DNA of 64,000 nt from contig SVFI01000008.1 in the NCBI GenBank assembly GCA_015056905.1, positions 50,650-114,649 of the forward strand. The letters are read 5' to 3'. Below, in pieces: positions 25,021-34,043 of this stretch (the first letter of the stretch is position 1; each line of letters opens with the position of its first letter). The position numbers and the translations under genes are program-made. The notes under the pieces were generated by a model. It worked only from the letters and a program-made list of their open reading frames with translations, was not told where the DNA came from and did not search any database. This stretch comes from Lachnospiraceae bacterium. Its GTDB lineage: Bacteria > Bacillota > Clostridia > Lachnospirales > Lachnospiraceae.

Positions 25021-26487
25021 TCAATAGACCTCTCCATCATCCTTGTAAATTATTTCTCCGGTCACATCATGAATTCCGACTTCATAATACACATCGTCCA
25101 GTTTCGCAATTAAACGCCATGTCAATCCATATCCGTCTTCACTTTCATATATAACAAGCCCGCTGCTTTCTATTTTACATTCCTTGTGGGTTTGAAGTAA
25201 AATTTTAATCAAATCCTGTTCATCCCGAACAGGTTCTACATCTACATCAATATGTCTTTGATAGCAGCTGCTGAAATAATCTCCGTATCCCTCTGCATCT
25301 GTTCCGATGATTACACCTCCGCCGACAACTTCCAAGCCTTTGTAATACTGGTCCAGCCGGTATGTAGTATCTTTTTCATCCCGAAATACAGCCTGTATTT
25401 GGAAGCTGTCTGTCATTTTATCTACACCCATCCAATGTGCCAGACTCCAAACAGCTTTAATTGCATCCTGTTCCGTTTCTATTTTTTCTTCCGTAAAACG
25501 ACCATATAAGTGACTGAGTGTCTCTCCACCATCAGAAGAGAGCATCTCAAGTTCCCCTTCTTCATTCCACTCAAGAAGCTGTTCATATGTAACTTTTCCA
25601 TAAGATGAAAATCCCTGAAATTTATCTTCCTTATTACCTTCCTTATTACCTTCCTTATTACCTTCCTTATTGTCTTCCTTATCATCCTCGTCAGTTCGTT
25701 TGGATTCCGCGTATACTATTTCTTCACCGGTATAAGAATCTATATGTATTACCGTCATCTCCTCTTCTCCCGGCGGAGTAGCCAATACAACCCATACCAG
25801 TTCAAGCTTTTGCTTTACCGTCGAAAGGATACACAGCTTATAGTTTTCCAGCCTGTATCCCGCAAACAATTCCTCAAACCTTTTAACCAATTCTTCCTCT
25901 TTCACCTTCGGCTCTGTAGATTCCAAACCTATTTTTTCTTCTGATTTGACGTAACAATATATGTTTTCCGTATCCTGATTTCCATTCACAATTATGTCTA
26001 CATATCCCTCGGGAACCATGACATCTTTATAGAACTGTACAAATCTATATGTCGTTCTCTCTTCTCCCTCATATACTGCCCCATACAAAAAAGTCGCTTC
26101 ATCCAAAGGAATGCCAAAAAGATGAATCACACTATACAATACTTTTCTTGCTTCATTTATGTCGGTCACCGGTGTTTTATTGAATTTCCCATTCAGCGTA
26201 ACCGAATTTTCCCCTCCAAACGAATCCGGATCAATTTTCAGGACCTCCTCTTCCGTAAGAAGTTCTACCTCATCCGTCATCAGTCCCAGGTAACCTTCTG
26301 TCCCGTACATCTTTTGAATTTTTTCTCCATATTCCATCATGTATAGAGCTTTTTCTTCCTCTTTCGCTTCTTCTGCTGCCAACTCGGTCAATTCGGTCGT
26401 CTCTGTTGTTGCGACCTTTGCTCCGCAAGCCGTCATAGACGCTGCCAGCAAAAGCAGTTGCACAATTAAAATAATCTTCCTTTTCAT
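25021..26487 (-). CDS. Unknown lipoprotein with Lys-Glu-Gly-Asn repeats
   Basis: A secreted lipoprotein of 488 residues. The ATG at 26485-26487 (MKRKIILIVQ) is chosen because the signal peptide begins there; the frame extends further upstream without one. The lipobox SMTACG places the lipid-bearing Cys near residue 21. The mature protein has two similar halves, each with a strand/turn motif like TTYRLDQYYKGL or TTYRFVQFYKDV followed by a segment ending in ITGEIIY or YTGEEIVY. This suggests a duplicated PepSY/FTP-like fold. A charged linker with KEGN repeats separates them. It lies 131 bases downstream of the tetR gene. Function unknown. Confidence 0.75.
   Translation of the reverse strand: MKRKIILIVQLLLLAASMTACGAKVATTETTELTELAAEEAKEEEKALYMMEYGEKIQKMYGTEGYLGLMTDEVELLTEEEVLKIDPDSFGGENSVTLNGKFNKTPVTDINEARKVLYSVIHLFGIPLDEATFLYGAVYEGEERTTYRFVQFYKDVMVPEGYVDIIVNGNQDTENIYCYVKSEEKIGLESTEPKVKEEELVKRFEELFAGYRLENYKLCILSTVKQKLELVWVVLATPPGEEEMTVIHIDSYTGEEIVYAESKRTDEDDKEDNKEGNKEGNKEGNKEDKFQGFSSYGKVTYEQLLEWNEEGELEMLSSDGGETLSHLYGRFTEEKIETEQDAIKAVWSLAHWMGVDKMTDSFQIQAVFRDEKDTTYRLDQYYKGLEVVGGGVIIGTDAEGYGDYFSSCYQRHIDVDVEPVRDEQDLIKILLQTHKECKIESSGLVIYESEDGYGLTWRLIAKLDDVYYEVGIHDVTGEIIYKDDGEVY
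25625..25672 (-). repeat. 12-base tandem repeats coding KEGN
   Basis: Four near-identical in-frame copies of CCTTCCTTATTA encode the charged linker of the lipoprotein. Copy changes would alter linker length without a frameshift. Confidence 0.85.
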
Positions 26488-26618
26488 TCTTTCTTCCTCT
26501 CTTTCCCCTTCACAGAAAAATAGTTCCGGCACGTACACTTCTGTCTGCCGGACCAATATTAAAAAGAGTTTCTATAAACGGCATCTCAATATCACGTCCA
26601 CAAAAACTCTTCCCAACT

Positions 26619-27200
26619 CTATTCATTCATAATCCCCTTCATCAGGAACAAGATTTCTCGATTTACAGTCTCCTCTGTAATTCCTATGGTCTGAGATGAA
26701 ATACGCAATCCCTCTATGACATACATCATATTTCTTGCCGTACCTCTCGGGTCATCACAGATAAAATCACCTTCTTTTACGCCCCCGATAATCAGTTTCT
26801 CAATGACTTTTACTGCCATATCAAACTGCTTACGAAGAGCATTTTGCTTCGGCGGAACTTTGTTTTGAAAATTGTATTCGAATATAGCTCTGCTTAAACT
26901 TCCTTTTTTCTTTAAAAGTTCCTTTTTCTGTTCCTGTAAAAACAATCCCAGAATATCAGCGCTCGACATCGACTCTGAAATCGCCGGCATAAACACATCA
27001 TCCGCCTCTTCACTCTCCGACTTCAGCACCTCAAGAAATAAATCCTGCAGATTGTCAAAATACAAATACAAACCGCCACGACTGATATCACAAGCCTCTA
27101 CAATATCCTTCATCGTTACCGTAAGGTAACCTTTCTCTTGAAACACCAGTCTCGCCTTCTCTACTATATAACTTCTTTTTTGAACTGATTTTTCTCCCAT
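26619..27200 (-). CDS. TetR family transcriptional regulator
   Basis: This 193-residue one-component regulator has an N-terminal helix-turn-helix in the TetR style (residues 25-50: TVTMKDIVEACDISRGGLYL, then YFDNLQDLF) and a helical ligand-binding C-terminal part. The ligand and targets are unknown. It lies 15 bases after the acidic repeat protein gene and upstream of the lipoprotein gene on the same strand, so it may control this unit, but no palindromic operator stands out nearby. Confidence 0.92.
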   Translation of the reverse strand: MGEKSVQKRSYIVEKARLVFQEKGYLTVTMKDIVEACDISRGGLYLYFDNLQDLFLEVLKSESEEADDVFMPAISESMSSADILGLFLQEQKKELLKKKGSLSRAIFEYNFQNKVPPKQNALRKQFDMAVKVIEKLIIGGVKEGDFICDDPRGTARNMMYVIEGLRISSQTIGITEETVNREILFLMKGIMNE

Positions 27201-27215
27201 AACATCCCCCTGCTC

Positions 27216-28370
27216 CTACTCCTGTGCAGTTTCTTCTTGCTGTGCTTCTTCTGTTATAGGTTCTTCTTCTGCTACTTCTTCCTCTGCTTCAAGGACTTCC
27301 TCAGATACCTCATCTTCTCCAACCGTTTCTTCGATCATTTCCTCTTCCGCCACAGGTTCCTCATCTACAGGCTCCTCTTCTACAGACTCCTCATCTACGG
27401 ATTCCTCGTCTACAAATTCTTCTGCCACAGGTTCCTCTACAATTTCAAGTTCCGGCTCAGCGTCGGTTTCAGGAATTTCTTCCTCTGTAACTTCTTCCTC
27501 TGCCACCGACTCTTCTACTACTTCTTCGTCTGCTTCAAGGACTTCCTCAGATACCTCATCTTCTCCAACCGTTTCTTCGATTATTTCCTCTTCCGGCACA
27601 GGTTCCTCTTCTACAGGTTCCTCATCTACAGGCTCCTCTTCTACAGGCTCCTCTTCTACAGGCTCCTCATCTACGGATTCCTCATCTACAAATTCTTCTG
27701 CCACAGGTTCCTCTACAATTTCAAGTTCCGGCTCAGCGTCGGTTTCAGGAATTTCTTCCTCTGTAACTTCTTCCTCTGCCACCGACTCTTCTGCCCACTC
27801 TGCTATAGGCTCCTCAGACCACTCTGCCATAGGCTCTTCTGCCCACTCTGTCACAGGTTCCTCGGTCCACTCTGCCGCAGGTTCCTCCTCCTGTTCTTCT
27901 TCCATACCGATAGCTTCCACGACAATCGGAACATCCCAATATTCAATGATTTCCTTCGCTCTCTTAACTGCATTATAGAAAATCTGATAATCCATAGCTT
28001 CCGTCCAAAGATACGCTTTCGTCATTCCGCCCAAAATATATCTGGACAAAATACCGCCGAGAATCTCCATAGACATAATATCCGCACGCTGAATCATTTT
28101 AAGTTCATCTTGCCAATCCTGAATGCGGTATCTTGAATAAACATAACGATAGTTCGGATTCATAAAAACAGTACTTCCTACCGTATCCAAAAAAGCAAGA
28201 TATATATCTCCGTAAACAGGGAACGGCAGCGTAATCTCTCCGTTCTCCCCTTTAAAATTCTGCATCACATCCGCAGATGTCTTATCAGTCAACCATGGAA
28301 GAAACATAGCCAGTCTCTCCACATCCGGTCTGTACATAGCTACTAATTCTTCGCGCCCCATCTTCTCCAT
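27216..28370 (-). CDS. Unknown protein with long acidic repeat tail
   Basis: This 384-residue protein has a folded N-terminal domain (residues 1-152) and a tail (about 155-384) made almost only of Glu, Val, Pro, Ala and Asp. The N-terminal domain, with the segment LGGILSRYILGGMTKAYLWT near residue 110, resembles uncharacterised Lachnospiraceae proteins; I know no function for it. The tail repeats EEP-V pentapeptides and contains two long copies of a roughly 80-residue block, which arose by duplication at DNA level. No signal peptide or membrane helix is present, so it should be cytoplasmic, perhaps binding a basic partner or divalent cations. It has a GGAGG ribosome binding site and heads the unit with tetR. 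Confidence 0.75.
   Translation of the reverse strand: MEKMGREELVAMYRPDVERLAMFLPWLTDKTSADVMQNFKGENGEITLPFPVYGDIYLAFLDTVGSTVFMNPNYRYVYSRYRIQDWQDELKMIQRADIMSMEILGGILSRYILGGMTKAYLWTEAMDYQIFYNAVKRAKEIIEYWDVPIVVEAIGMEEEQEEEPAAEWTEEPVTEWAEEPMAEWSEEPIAEWAEESVAEEEVTEEEIPETDAEPELEIVEEPVAEEFVDEESVDEEPVEEEPVEEEPVDEEPVEEEPVPEEEIIEETVGEDEVSEEVLEADEEVVEESVAEEEVTEEEIPETDAEPELEIVEEPVAEEFVDEESVDEESVEEEPVDEEPVAEEEMIEETVGEDEVSEEVLEAEEEVAEEEPITEEAQQEETAQE
27284..27790 (-). repeat. Large tandem duplication in the acidic tail gene
   Basis: Two blocks of roughly 240-260 bases (about 27284-27520 and 27523-27790) are nearly identical, each containing the segments coding VGEDEVSEEVLEA and VTEEEIPETDAEPELEIVEE. Shorter 15-base repeats coding EEPVE or DEEPV lie inside them. 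Edges are approximate. Confidence 0.8.
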
Positions 28371-28462
28371 TTTTCTACCTCCGCATAAAAAATGACACTA
28401 CAATCAGTTTTGTAAATATTTTATCATATAATTCAAAAAAGTACAGCCTTATTCTTCGTGAC

Positions 28463-28491
28463 TTTACTTGTATTTCACCAATTTCTATACT
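28463..28491 (+). promoter_or_regulatory. Promoter of the cyclic-nucleotide-binding-like gene
   Basis: TTTACT, a 17-base spacer and TATACT lie 40 bases before the start codon at 28532. Confidence 0.65.
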
Positions 28492-28531
28492 AAAATAAGT
28501 TATCAGAGTTTTTGTGAAAGGAACGTCACAT

Positions 28532-30817
28532 ATGGCAGAAATACAGATTAAACAAGGAAATACCATATACGAGAAAGACAGCGCTCTGACAATGATTAGT
28601 ATTATCATAGAAGGAACTGTCTCCGCCAAATTACCCGGCGAAACAATACAACTTTGTGCCGGGGACGTAATCGGTGTGCTCGACTTATATACCAACGTGC
28701 ATTCCTGTACTTATACTGCTTCCACGGACGTCGTTGTTGACTCCTACCCATACAAGTCTTTGGACAGCTTGAACAAGGTGATGCAGGAAGAAACTTCTTA
28801 TGCCAAGAACTTTGCAACATCAGCACTGAAGCAGTTTTTTGCGATTGCAGATTTATGCAATGTCAGCACCTATACATGCGATTCACTCTATTCCATACTG
28901 ATGGAATACCATCGGGATTATACCAAGTTATGTAAACAATATCTGATCCCCGCAAAAAACTTACCGGGACTTGAATATATTCAGCCTCTTGTACTCGAAT
29001 CCAAACCGGACGGATACATGAACGCCTTTTATAAAGATTTGCAAAAAATATGCGAAGACCCTCAGTTTGGCGCACTTTTTGACAAACACTTCTTTATTTC
29101 CGGTTTCCTTCATCGCACCAGCCAGGACATGCATCAGTATTTAAATTCCTGCGATGAAATGAGCGACTATCTTTCACAGTTGTCACACCTGTTGATAAAT
29201 GAGGATAAAATTGACTTTTTAGATTTATACACGTCGCTCCTGTCGCATGTGGCGCATAAAAAAGAGGACACAACCCCTATCGCATCTGCCATCAGCAAAA
29301 TGCTCCTTCGCTCGAAAAATGTAAGCGGTATTACTGCGCAGTTATATCAACAACGGCTTACGGAATATCGCTCGCTGACGCAGGAAATTCAAATATTAGC
29401 ACAGCAGCAGACAACCGAAACCTCCTCCGACGCCCTGCAAGAAACAGTTGCAAAACTGCAGCATTCCCTTGGTACATTGCTTTCTTTTGCAGGTGCAGAT
29501 GCGGATTTCTGCGAAAAATTCAGCTCAGACGTCGACGCCTACAAAAAAATCGTCGACAAAACTGCTGTATCCCCGGAACTTTCCGCACTTCGCAACCGCT
29601 TGACACAAGGATTTTTTGACTTATATAAAATGGTGTTTTTTGCAAGCTTAGAACAACCTAAACTCCCGTATGCCGTCAAATTGTTCCTGTACTTTGGCTA
29701 CGTAGACGAAGAATTATGCGGACTGGAAAACACCGCCCACCTCTATGATTTGCTTTCCATTTATAAGTCGGCTCCGGAACACCGGATTTACCTGTTTTAT
29801 GACTGGCTGAAACTCATTTACAACGGAGAAAAACAGCCCCGACGTGACGAGTTCGACCAGGATTATCCGGCCCATGTGCAAACTATGATTAATGACGGTA
29901 AAATCACAAAATCAGAAGCTGCTGATCTTTTAAATAACAACAGACAAAAAGTGATTTTTGAACTGGATAATATGTTCACAACTGCAGTGAAAATGACCTA
30001 CGGAAGATTACAAACATATTGCCCGCTCTTATCGGAGCATGATTTTATCAAAACGCCGGGTGAAAGTCTTGTTTGGCCGAAAAAAATCAAAGATATCTTT
30101 ACCGAAATTACATCCATTGACTTTTCCGCTTATTGCCGCGAAGTCATGTTTAGTGACAGCTGTCTTCCGAACGGACGGGAAATCATACAACGCGAGATTT
30201 TGCCGGATATCATCCTTCTTCCGAACATTGGAATCCGTGCCGCCTTGTGGCAGGAAATTGAAGGACGTAACCGCTCGACACCGGGCTGTATGCTGTTCTC
30301 TGTCTTCTGCCTGACCGATCTTCGACAGCTTGTCATCCGTCTGACGGGCGAGTTCCGCTGGGAAATGTGTAAACGTATGCAGGGAAGCCGTTGGAACGAT
30401 GTTTCCAACCTTTCTCTTACAAGTGAGTATTTCGATTACCTGCAATTTTACAAAAAGAACAAGGATCTTTCCACAGAAGCCAAAGAAAAATGCCGCCAGC
30501 AGCTTTTACGCGTCAAGAACCGTTTCCGTGAGGCCTTTATTCTTGACTATATCGCATGGCTGACTTACGAAGCAAAGGGCACACCACATATGAACAAGGT
30601 AACTCGCAAAATTTTCATGACATATTGTCCGCTGAGTGCCCCATACCGTGAAAACCTGAAAATGAATCCATTCTATTCTGCCATGATTGAAAAATATGAC
30701 AACCAAAAAACGAAGGATCTCGCACGTATGAATAGTATTGTGTATCGAATTCAGCGTAACGGAAAGAAAACACTTCCGCCCGAAATCGAACAGCAAGTTA
30801 AATTCTTAAACATGTAA
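28532..30817 (+). CDS. Large protein with N-terminal cyclic-nucleotide-binding-like domain
   Basis: A 761-residue protein with no signal peptide or membrane segment. Residues 1-100 look like a cNMP-binding/cupin beta-roll (SIIIEGTVSAKLPGETI, then LCAGDVIGVLDLY). The remaining 650 residues are mainly helical, with no motif I know and no DNA-binding helix-turn-helix at the end. It is therefore not a CRP-type regulator. The ATG at 28532 has AAAGGA 9 bases upstream. The VanZ-like gene follows after 10 bases, and both end at the terminator at 31402-31449. The ligand and role are unknown. Confidence 0.75.
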   Translation: MAEIQIKQGNTIYEKDSALTMISIIIEGTVSAKLPGETIQLCAGDVIGVLDLYTNVHSCTYTASTDVVVDSYPYKSLDSLNKVMQEETSYAKNFATSALKQFFAIADLCNVSTYTCDSLYSILMEYHRDYTKLCKQYLIPAKNLPGLEYIQPLVLESKPDGYMNAFYKDLQKICEDPQFGALFDKHFFISGFLHRTSQDMHQYLNSCDEMSDYLSQLSHLLINEDKIDFLDLYTSLLSHVAHKKEDTTPIASAISKMLLRSKNVSGITAQLYQQRLTEYRSLTQEIQILAQQQTTETSSDALQETVAKLQHSLGTLLSFAGADADFCEKFSSDVDAYKKIVDKTAVSPELSALRNRLTQGFFDLYKMVFFASLEQPKLPYAVKLFLYFGYVDEELCGLENTAHLYDLLSIYKSAPEHRIYLFYDWLKLIYNGEKQPRRDEFDQDYPAHVQTMINDGKITKSEAADLLNNNRQKVIFELDNMFTTAVKMTYGRLQTYCPLLSEHDFIKTPGESLVWPKKIKDIFTEITSIDFSAYCREVMFSDSCLPNGREIIQREILPDIILLPNIGIRAALWQEIEGRNRSTPGCMLFSVFCLTDLRQLVIRLTGEFRWEMCKRMQGSRWNDVSNLSLTSEYFDYLQFYKKNKDLSTEAKEKCRQQLLRVKNRFREAFILDYIAWLTYEAKGTPHMNKVTRKIFMTYCPLSAPYRENLKMNPFYSAMIEKYDNQKTKDLARMNSIVYRIQRNGKKTLPPEIEQQVKFLNM

Positions 30818-30827
30818 GGAGATTTTC

Positions 30828-31358
30828 ATGCGTTATATTTGGTTATTTATCAAGACATTGTTGCGCCTTGTTTTAAAGCCGCTCTCTTTTGTCCCTGCCA
30901 TCGTTGTAATGTATTTCATTCTCAACTTTTCAGGGCAAAGCGGTGTCGACTCTGCGCAGCTCAGTTACAAAGTCACGCAAAAACTTGTTATTATTGCAAG
31001 CGATGTGGCGGACATGAATCTGACACAGGATGAAATTGCCGTCTACACGGAAAAATATCACTATTACGTCCGCAAACTGGCACATTTCACAGAGTACATG
31101 GTACTTGCCATCACTGTAGCATTCCCTCTGTATGTATACGGGATGCGGGGCATCTGGCTTATGCTCTTTGCCGGGGCGTTCTGCGTCGGCTTTGCCTGTC
31201 TGGACGAATACAGACAATCCTTTTCCCTTGGGCGCACCCCTTCCAAAAAGGATGTTTTCATTGACAGTTGCGGTGTTTTCGTCGGTATCCTTATTACCCG
31301 CATCGTGGGCTTTATCAGGCGCAAGACTATTTTTGCACCGCTGTCCAAGAAGCGGTAA
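30828..31358 (+). CDS. VanZ-like membrane protein
   Basis: This 176-residue protein has four predicted transmembrane helices and the VanZ-like pattern: YVRKLAHFTEYMVLAI near residue 80 and LDEYRQSFSLGRTPSKKDVF near residue 125, followed by the SCGVFVGILI helix. VanZ homologues are linked to glycopeptide tolerance, but most chromosomal copies have no known role. It shares an operon with the cyclic-nucleotide-binding-like gene. Confidence 0.88.
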   Translation: MRYIWLFIKTLLRLVLKPLSFVPAIVVMYFILNFSGQSGVDSAQLSYKVTQKLVIIASDVADMNLTQDEIAVYTEKYHYYVRKLAHFTEYMVLAITVAFPLYVYGMRGIWLMLFAGAFCVGFACLDEYRQSFSLGRTPSKKDVFIDSCGVFVGILITRIVGFIRRKTIFAPLSKKR

Positions 31359-31401
31359 ACATTGCCTTGCCGTTCAGATAAGCGACATTAACTTTTCAAA
31401 T

Positions 31402-31449
31402 AACGCTCTATCATCAGATGAACTATCTTTCTGTTGATGGGCGTTTTTT
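31402..31449 (+). terminator. Terminator of the 28532-31358 operon
   Basis: AACGC with an inner CATCA/TGATG pairing closes on GCGTT and is followed by a run of T on the plus strand. Confidence 0.7.
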
Positions 31450-31454
31450 GTGTC

Positions 31455-31623
31455 TCAAATGTGAGCAAGTTTCCGAGCTAATTCATAATCAGATTTTGCA
31501 ATATAGGTTCCCGTGAAATTTTTTGGATCCATTCTATGATAATATTGAGGTCCTCTTTGACGTTTAGCAATTCTTAGAAAACTCTCCGGGGCTGATTTCA
31601 ATCGCATTCCTAATATTCTGCAT
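31455..31623 (-). pseudogene. Truncated, frameshifted N-terminal remnant of a hypothetical gene
   Basis: A textbook GGAGGT ribosome binding site and ATG (31621-31623) open a frame that stops after 19 codons. A frame shifted by one base continues with RLKSAPESFLRIAKRQRG, YYHRMDPKNFTGTYI and ELARKLAHI, then stops at 31455. This second frame matches the opening of a longer Lachnospiraceae hypothetical family as I recall it, in which the segment is followed by several hundred residues. The gene is therefore both frameshifted and truncated. Identity rests on pattern memory, so it is moderate. Confidence 0.5.
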
Positions 31624-31963
31624 TCAGTACCTCCTTTTTTCGCATAGTTTTTATAACTGGAATAAATATAGACGATGAAATATGATATGATTTTATGCTT
31701 GTTTCGTATAGATTTTCTATTATGAAAGCTTATAGACGTAGAAACAGTATCATTTTTTCTCATTTGACCTTTAAATACAATACTCGCTTCGAATACATTG
31801 GATAATTTTACGACTAGATTATAAGATATTGAAAGATATAGACGAAGCCGGCTTAATTTGTAAGAAATTGCCGACACATAGATTTCCTGATTTTATTTCC
31901 GCCGGCGCGGAAGACAAGCCCGAAACCACGGGCATTCCCTTCCACGCAGACGGATATGCAATT
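31624..31963. other. Gap between the remnant gene and htpG
   Basis: I find no convincing gene. Minus-strand frames here lack ribosome binding sites and have no domain-like sequence. Just after the htpG stop, two short GC-rich hairpins (GCCCG/CGGGC and TTCCGC/GCGGAA, about 31898-31938) may act as its terminator, but no T run follows. The rest is AT-rich filler, perhaps the remains of the truncated gene's neighbourhood. Confidence 0.45.
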
Positions 31964-33916
31964 TTACTTCGCAAGCAACATCATAATATCATTAGAACGC
32001 TGAATAAACTTTGTCATTGCCTCCGGAGAGAGAGGTGCGTTTTGCAAAAGCGCAAGGTCATAGAGCTGCTGGCACATCATCATCGTGTTTTCGTCGTCTT
32101 TGTGCTCCATGATGTACTGCACAAGCGGATGATTTGCATTGAGCACGAGCGTTGCACCATCCTCGGCTCCGAACATATCCATTCCCGCGCCGTACATTTT
32201 CATCATATCCTGCATACGCCTTGTCTCCTCGGAAATAGTGAGCATCGAAGCAATCTTCTTGTTTTTCAGTTTGTCAATTTTGACACTCATGTTCTCTTTC
32301 TTGAGTGCTTTTTTCATGGAAGCAGCAATCTCCTCTGCCACTTCATCAAATTCCTTCTGTGCCTTTTTGGATGTTTTAGACTTGAAGGATTCTGTCAAAT
32401 CTGCATCAATGCGCTGGAATTTCACATTCTCATTTTTGCTCTCAAGCTGGGAAACAAACGGCTGGTCAATGCTATGTGTCAGCACAACCGCATCCATCTT
32501 CGCCTGTCGGAACATATTGATATACTGGCTCTGCTGCTGTTCGTCTGTCACGTAATAGATGACTTTTTCTTTTGCATCATCAGCCGCTTCGTCATCGTCG
32601 GAAACAACCTCTGCCTCAACCGTATTTCCATCCTCATCGACCGCAGAAGCCTCGTCAGTATCAATCGGATTAACTTCAAGACATTCCGGAAGCGTCATGT
32701 AAACACCATCAATATTCTTGAAAAGAATATAGTCATTCATCTTTTCGCAGAATTTATCATCTTTTAAGCAACCAAACTTAATAAACGGACTGATATCATC
32801 CCAGTACTTCTCGTATTCCTCTTTTTCTGTCTTGCACATTCCGGAAAGCTTATCTGCCACTTTCTTTGAAATGTACTCAGAAATTTTCTTAACAAAACCA
32901 TCGTTCTGAAGCGCACTTCTGGACACATTAAGCGGAAGGTCAGGACAATCGATAACCCCCTTCAAAAGCATTAAAAATTCCGGAATAACCTCCTTGATAT
33001 TATCCGCGATAAACACCTGATTATTGTATAACTTAATCGTTCCCTCAATGGATTCATATTCCATATTAATCTTCGGGAAGTATAAAATACCCTTTAAGTT
33101 AAATGGGTAATCCATGTTCAGATGAATCCAAAAAAGCGGCTCTTTATAATCCATAAACACCTTGCGATAAAAAGTAAGGTAATCTTCCTTGCTGCACTCG
33201 TTCGGATGCTTTGCCCAAAGCGGCTGTGTCTCGTTCATCAGCTCCGGCTGTTTTTCTTCCCCGGACTCACTTGTCACAGTCTCGTTTGCTTTGCTTACAT
33301 AAATTTCTGTCGGCATAAAAGAACAATATTTTTTGATAACTTCCTTTGCTTTGTACTCATTGCAGAATTCCAGGCAGTCCTCGTTCAGGAAAAGGGTAAT
33401 TTTCGTTCCCACCGATGCATAATCGCCGTCACCCATGTCGTACTCAGTTCCACCGTCACACTCCCAGTGTACCGGTGTTGCCCCCTCTTTGTAAGAAAGT
33501 GTATCAATGTGTACACGGTCTGCCACCATGAACGCTGAGTAAAAACCAAGTCCAAAGTGCCCGATAATCTGGTCATCATTCGTCTTATCTTTATATTTCT
33601 CGATAAAATCCGTTGCGCCGGAAAAAGCAATCTGATTGATATACTCTTCCACTTCCTCCGCAGTCATGCCTAGTCCGTTATCGATAATCTCAATCGTTTT
33701 CTCCTCCGGATTTACAATAACATCCACGCGATCTTTGCGTCCTTCCGGAATTTCATATTCTCCCATCATTGCAAGCTTCTTAAGCTTGGTAATCGCATCA
33801 CACCCGTTCGAAATCAGCTCACGGTAAAAAATATCATGGTCCGAATAGAGCCATTTCTTAATAATCGGAAAAATGTTGTCGCTGTTGATGGATAAATTTC
33901 CATGTGTCTGTGCCAT
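31964..33916 (-). CDS. htpG: Chaperone HtpG (bacterial Hsp90)
   Basis: This ATP-dependent chaperone of 650 residues has an N-terminal GHKL ATPase domain with IFYRELISNGCDAITKLKK (about 30-48), the DNGLGM motif (about 76-81), GHFGLGFYSAFMV (about 119-131) and the GTKITLFL region (about 168). A middle domain and a C-terminal dimerisation domain follow. Compared with the usual about 620-640 residues it carries an acidic insert (about 425-455, DDDEAADDAKE). It is a single gene controlled by its own promoter (33960-33988) with a CIRCE element (33995-34021), so HrcA should repress it outside heat or misfolding stress. Confidence 0.97.
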   Translation of the reverse strand: MAQTHGNLSINSDNIFPIIKKWLYSDHDIFYRELISNGCDAITKLKKLAMMGEYEIPEGRKDRVDVIVNPEEKTIEIIDNGLGMTAEEVEEYINQIAFSGATDFIEKYKDKTNDDQIIGHFGLGFYSAFMVADRVHIDTLSYKEGATPVHWECDGGTEYDMGDGDYASVGTKITLFLNEDCLEFCNEYKAKEVIKKYCSFMPTEIYVSKANETVTSESGEEKQPELMNETQPLWAKHPNECSKEDYLTFYRKVFMDYKEPLFWIHLNMDYPFNLKGILYFPKINMEYESIEGTIKLYNNQVFIADNIKEVIPEFLMLLKGVIDCPDLPLNVSRSALQNDGFVKKISEYISKKVADKLSGMCKTEKEEYEKYWDDISPFIKFGCLKDDKFCEKMNDYILFKNIDGVYMTLPECLEVNPIDTDEASAVDEDGNTVEAEVVSDDDEAADDAKEKVIYYVTDEQQQSQYINMFRQAKMDAVVLTHSIDQPFVSQLESKNENVKFQRIDADLTESFKSKTSKKAQKEFDEVAEEIAASMKKALKKENMSVKIDKLKNKKIASMLTISEETRRMQDMMKMYGAGMDMFGAEDGATLVLNANHPLVQYIMEHKDDENTMMMCQQLYDLALLQNAPLSPEAMTKFIQRSNDIMMLLAK

Positions 33917-33959
33917 AAAAAATCACATTCCTTTCTTGTATTACTTCTCGCTATTGAAA

Positions 33960-33988
33960 AGTGTAATCCCGCAAAAATGAAAAGTCAA
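33960..33988 (-). promoter_or_regulatory. SigA promoter of htpG
   Basis: On the minus strand TTGACT, a 17-base spacer and TACACT lie about 45 bases before the htpG start codon. Confidence 0.85.
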
Positions 33989-33994
33989 GAAAAA

Positions 33995-34021
33995 TTAGCA
34001 CTCAAAACGATTGAGTGCTAA
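33995..34021. promoter_or_regulatory. CIRCE element (HrcA operator) upstream of htpG
   Basis: TTAGCACTC, nine bases, GAGTGCTAA: a perfect match to the CIRCE consensus. It ends 6 bases upstream of the htpG -35 box. It overlaps no coding sequence. Confidence 0.97.
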
Positions 34022-34043
34022 CGATTTTATAATTGGTTTATAT

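Noticed and set aside
27237..28136. A 299-codon open frame on the plus strand, antisense to the acidic repeat gene
   Set aside because: It is the mirror of the Glu-rich repeats, giving a Phe/Leu/Arg-rich product with no ribosome binding site. The minus-strand gene has a proper start and domain.
31624..31877. Upstream extension of the minus-strand frame of the truncated gene
   Set aside because: No ribosome binding site or start fits, and the added 85 residues look like translated non-coding DNA. The GGAGGT site at 31623 marks the real former start.
31829..32767. A 312-codon plus-strand open frame opposite htpG
   Set aside because: htpG is conserved along its whole length on the other strand. 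The product of this frame is Cys/His/Leu-rich without domain features.
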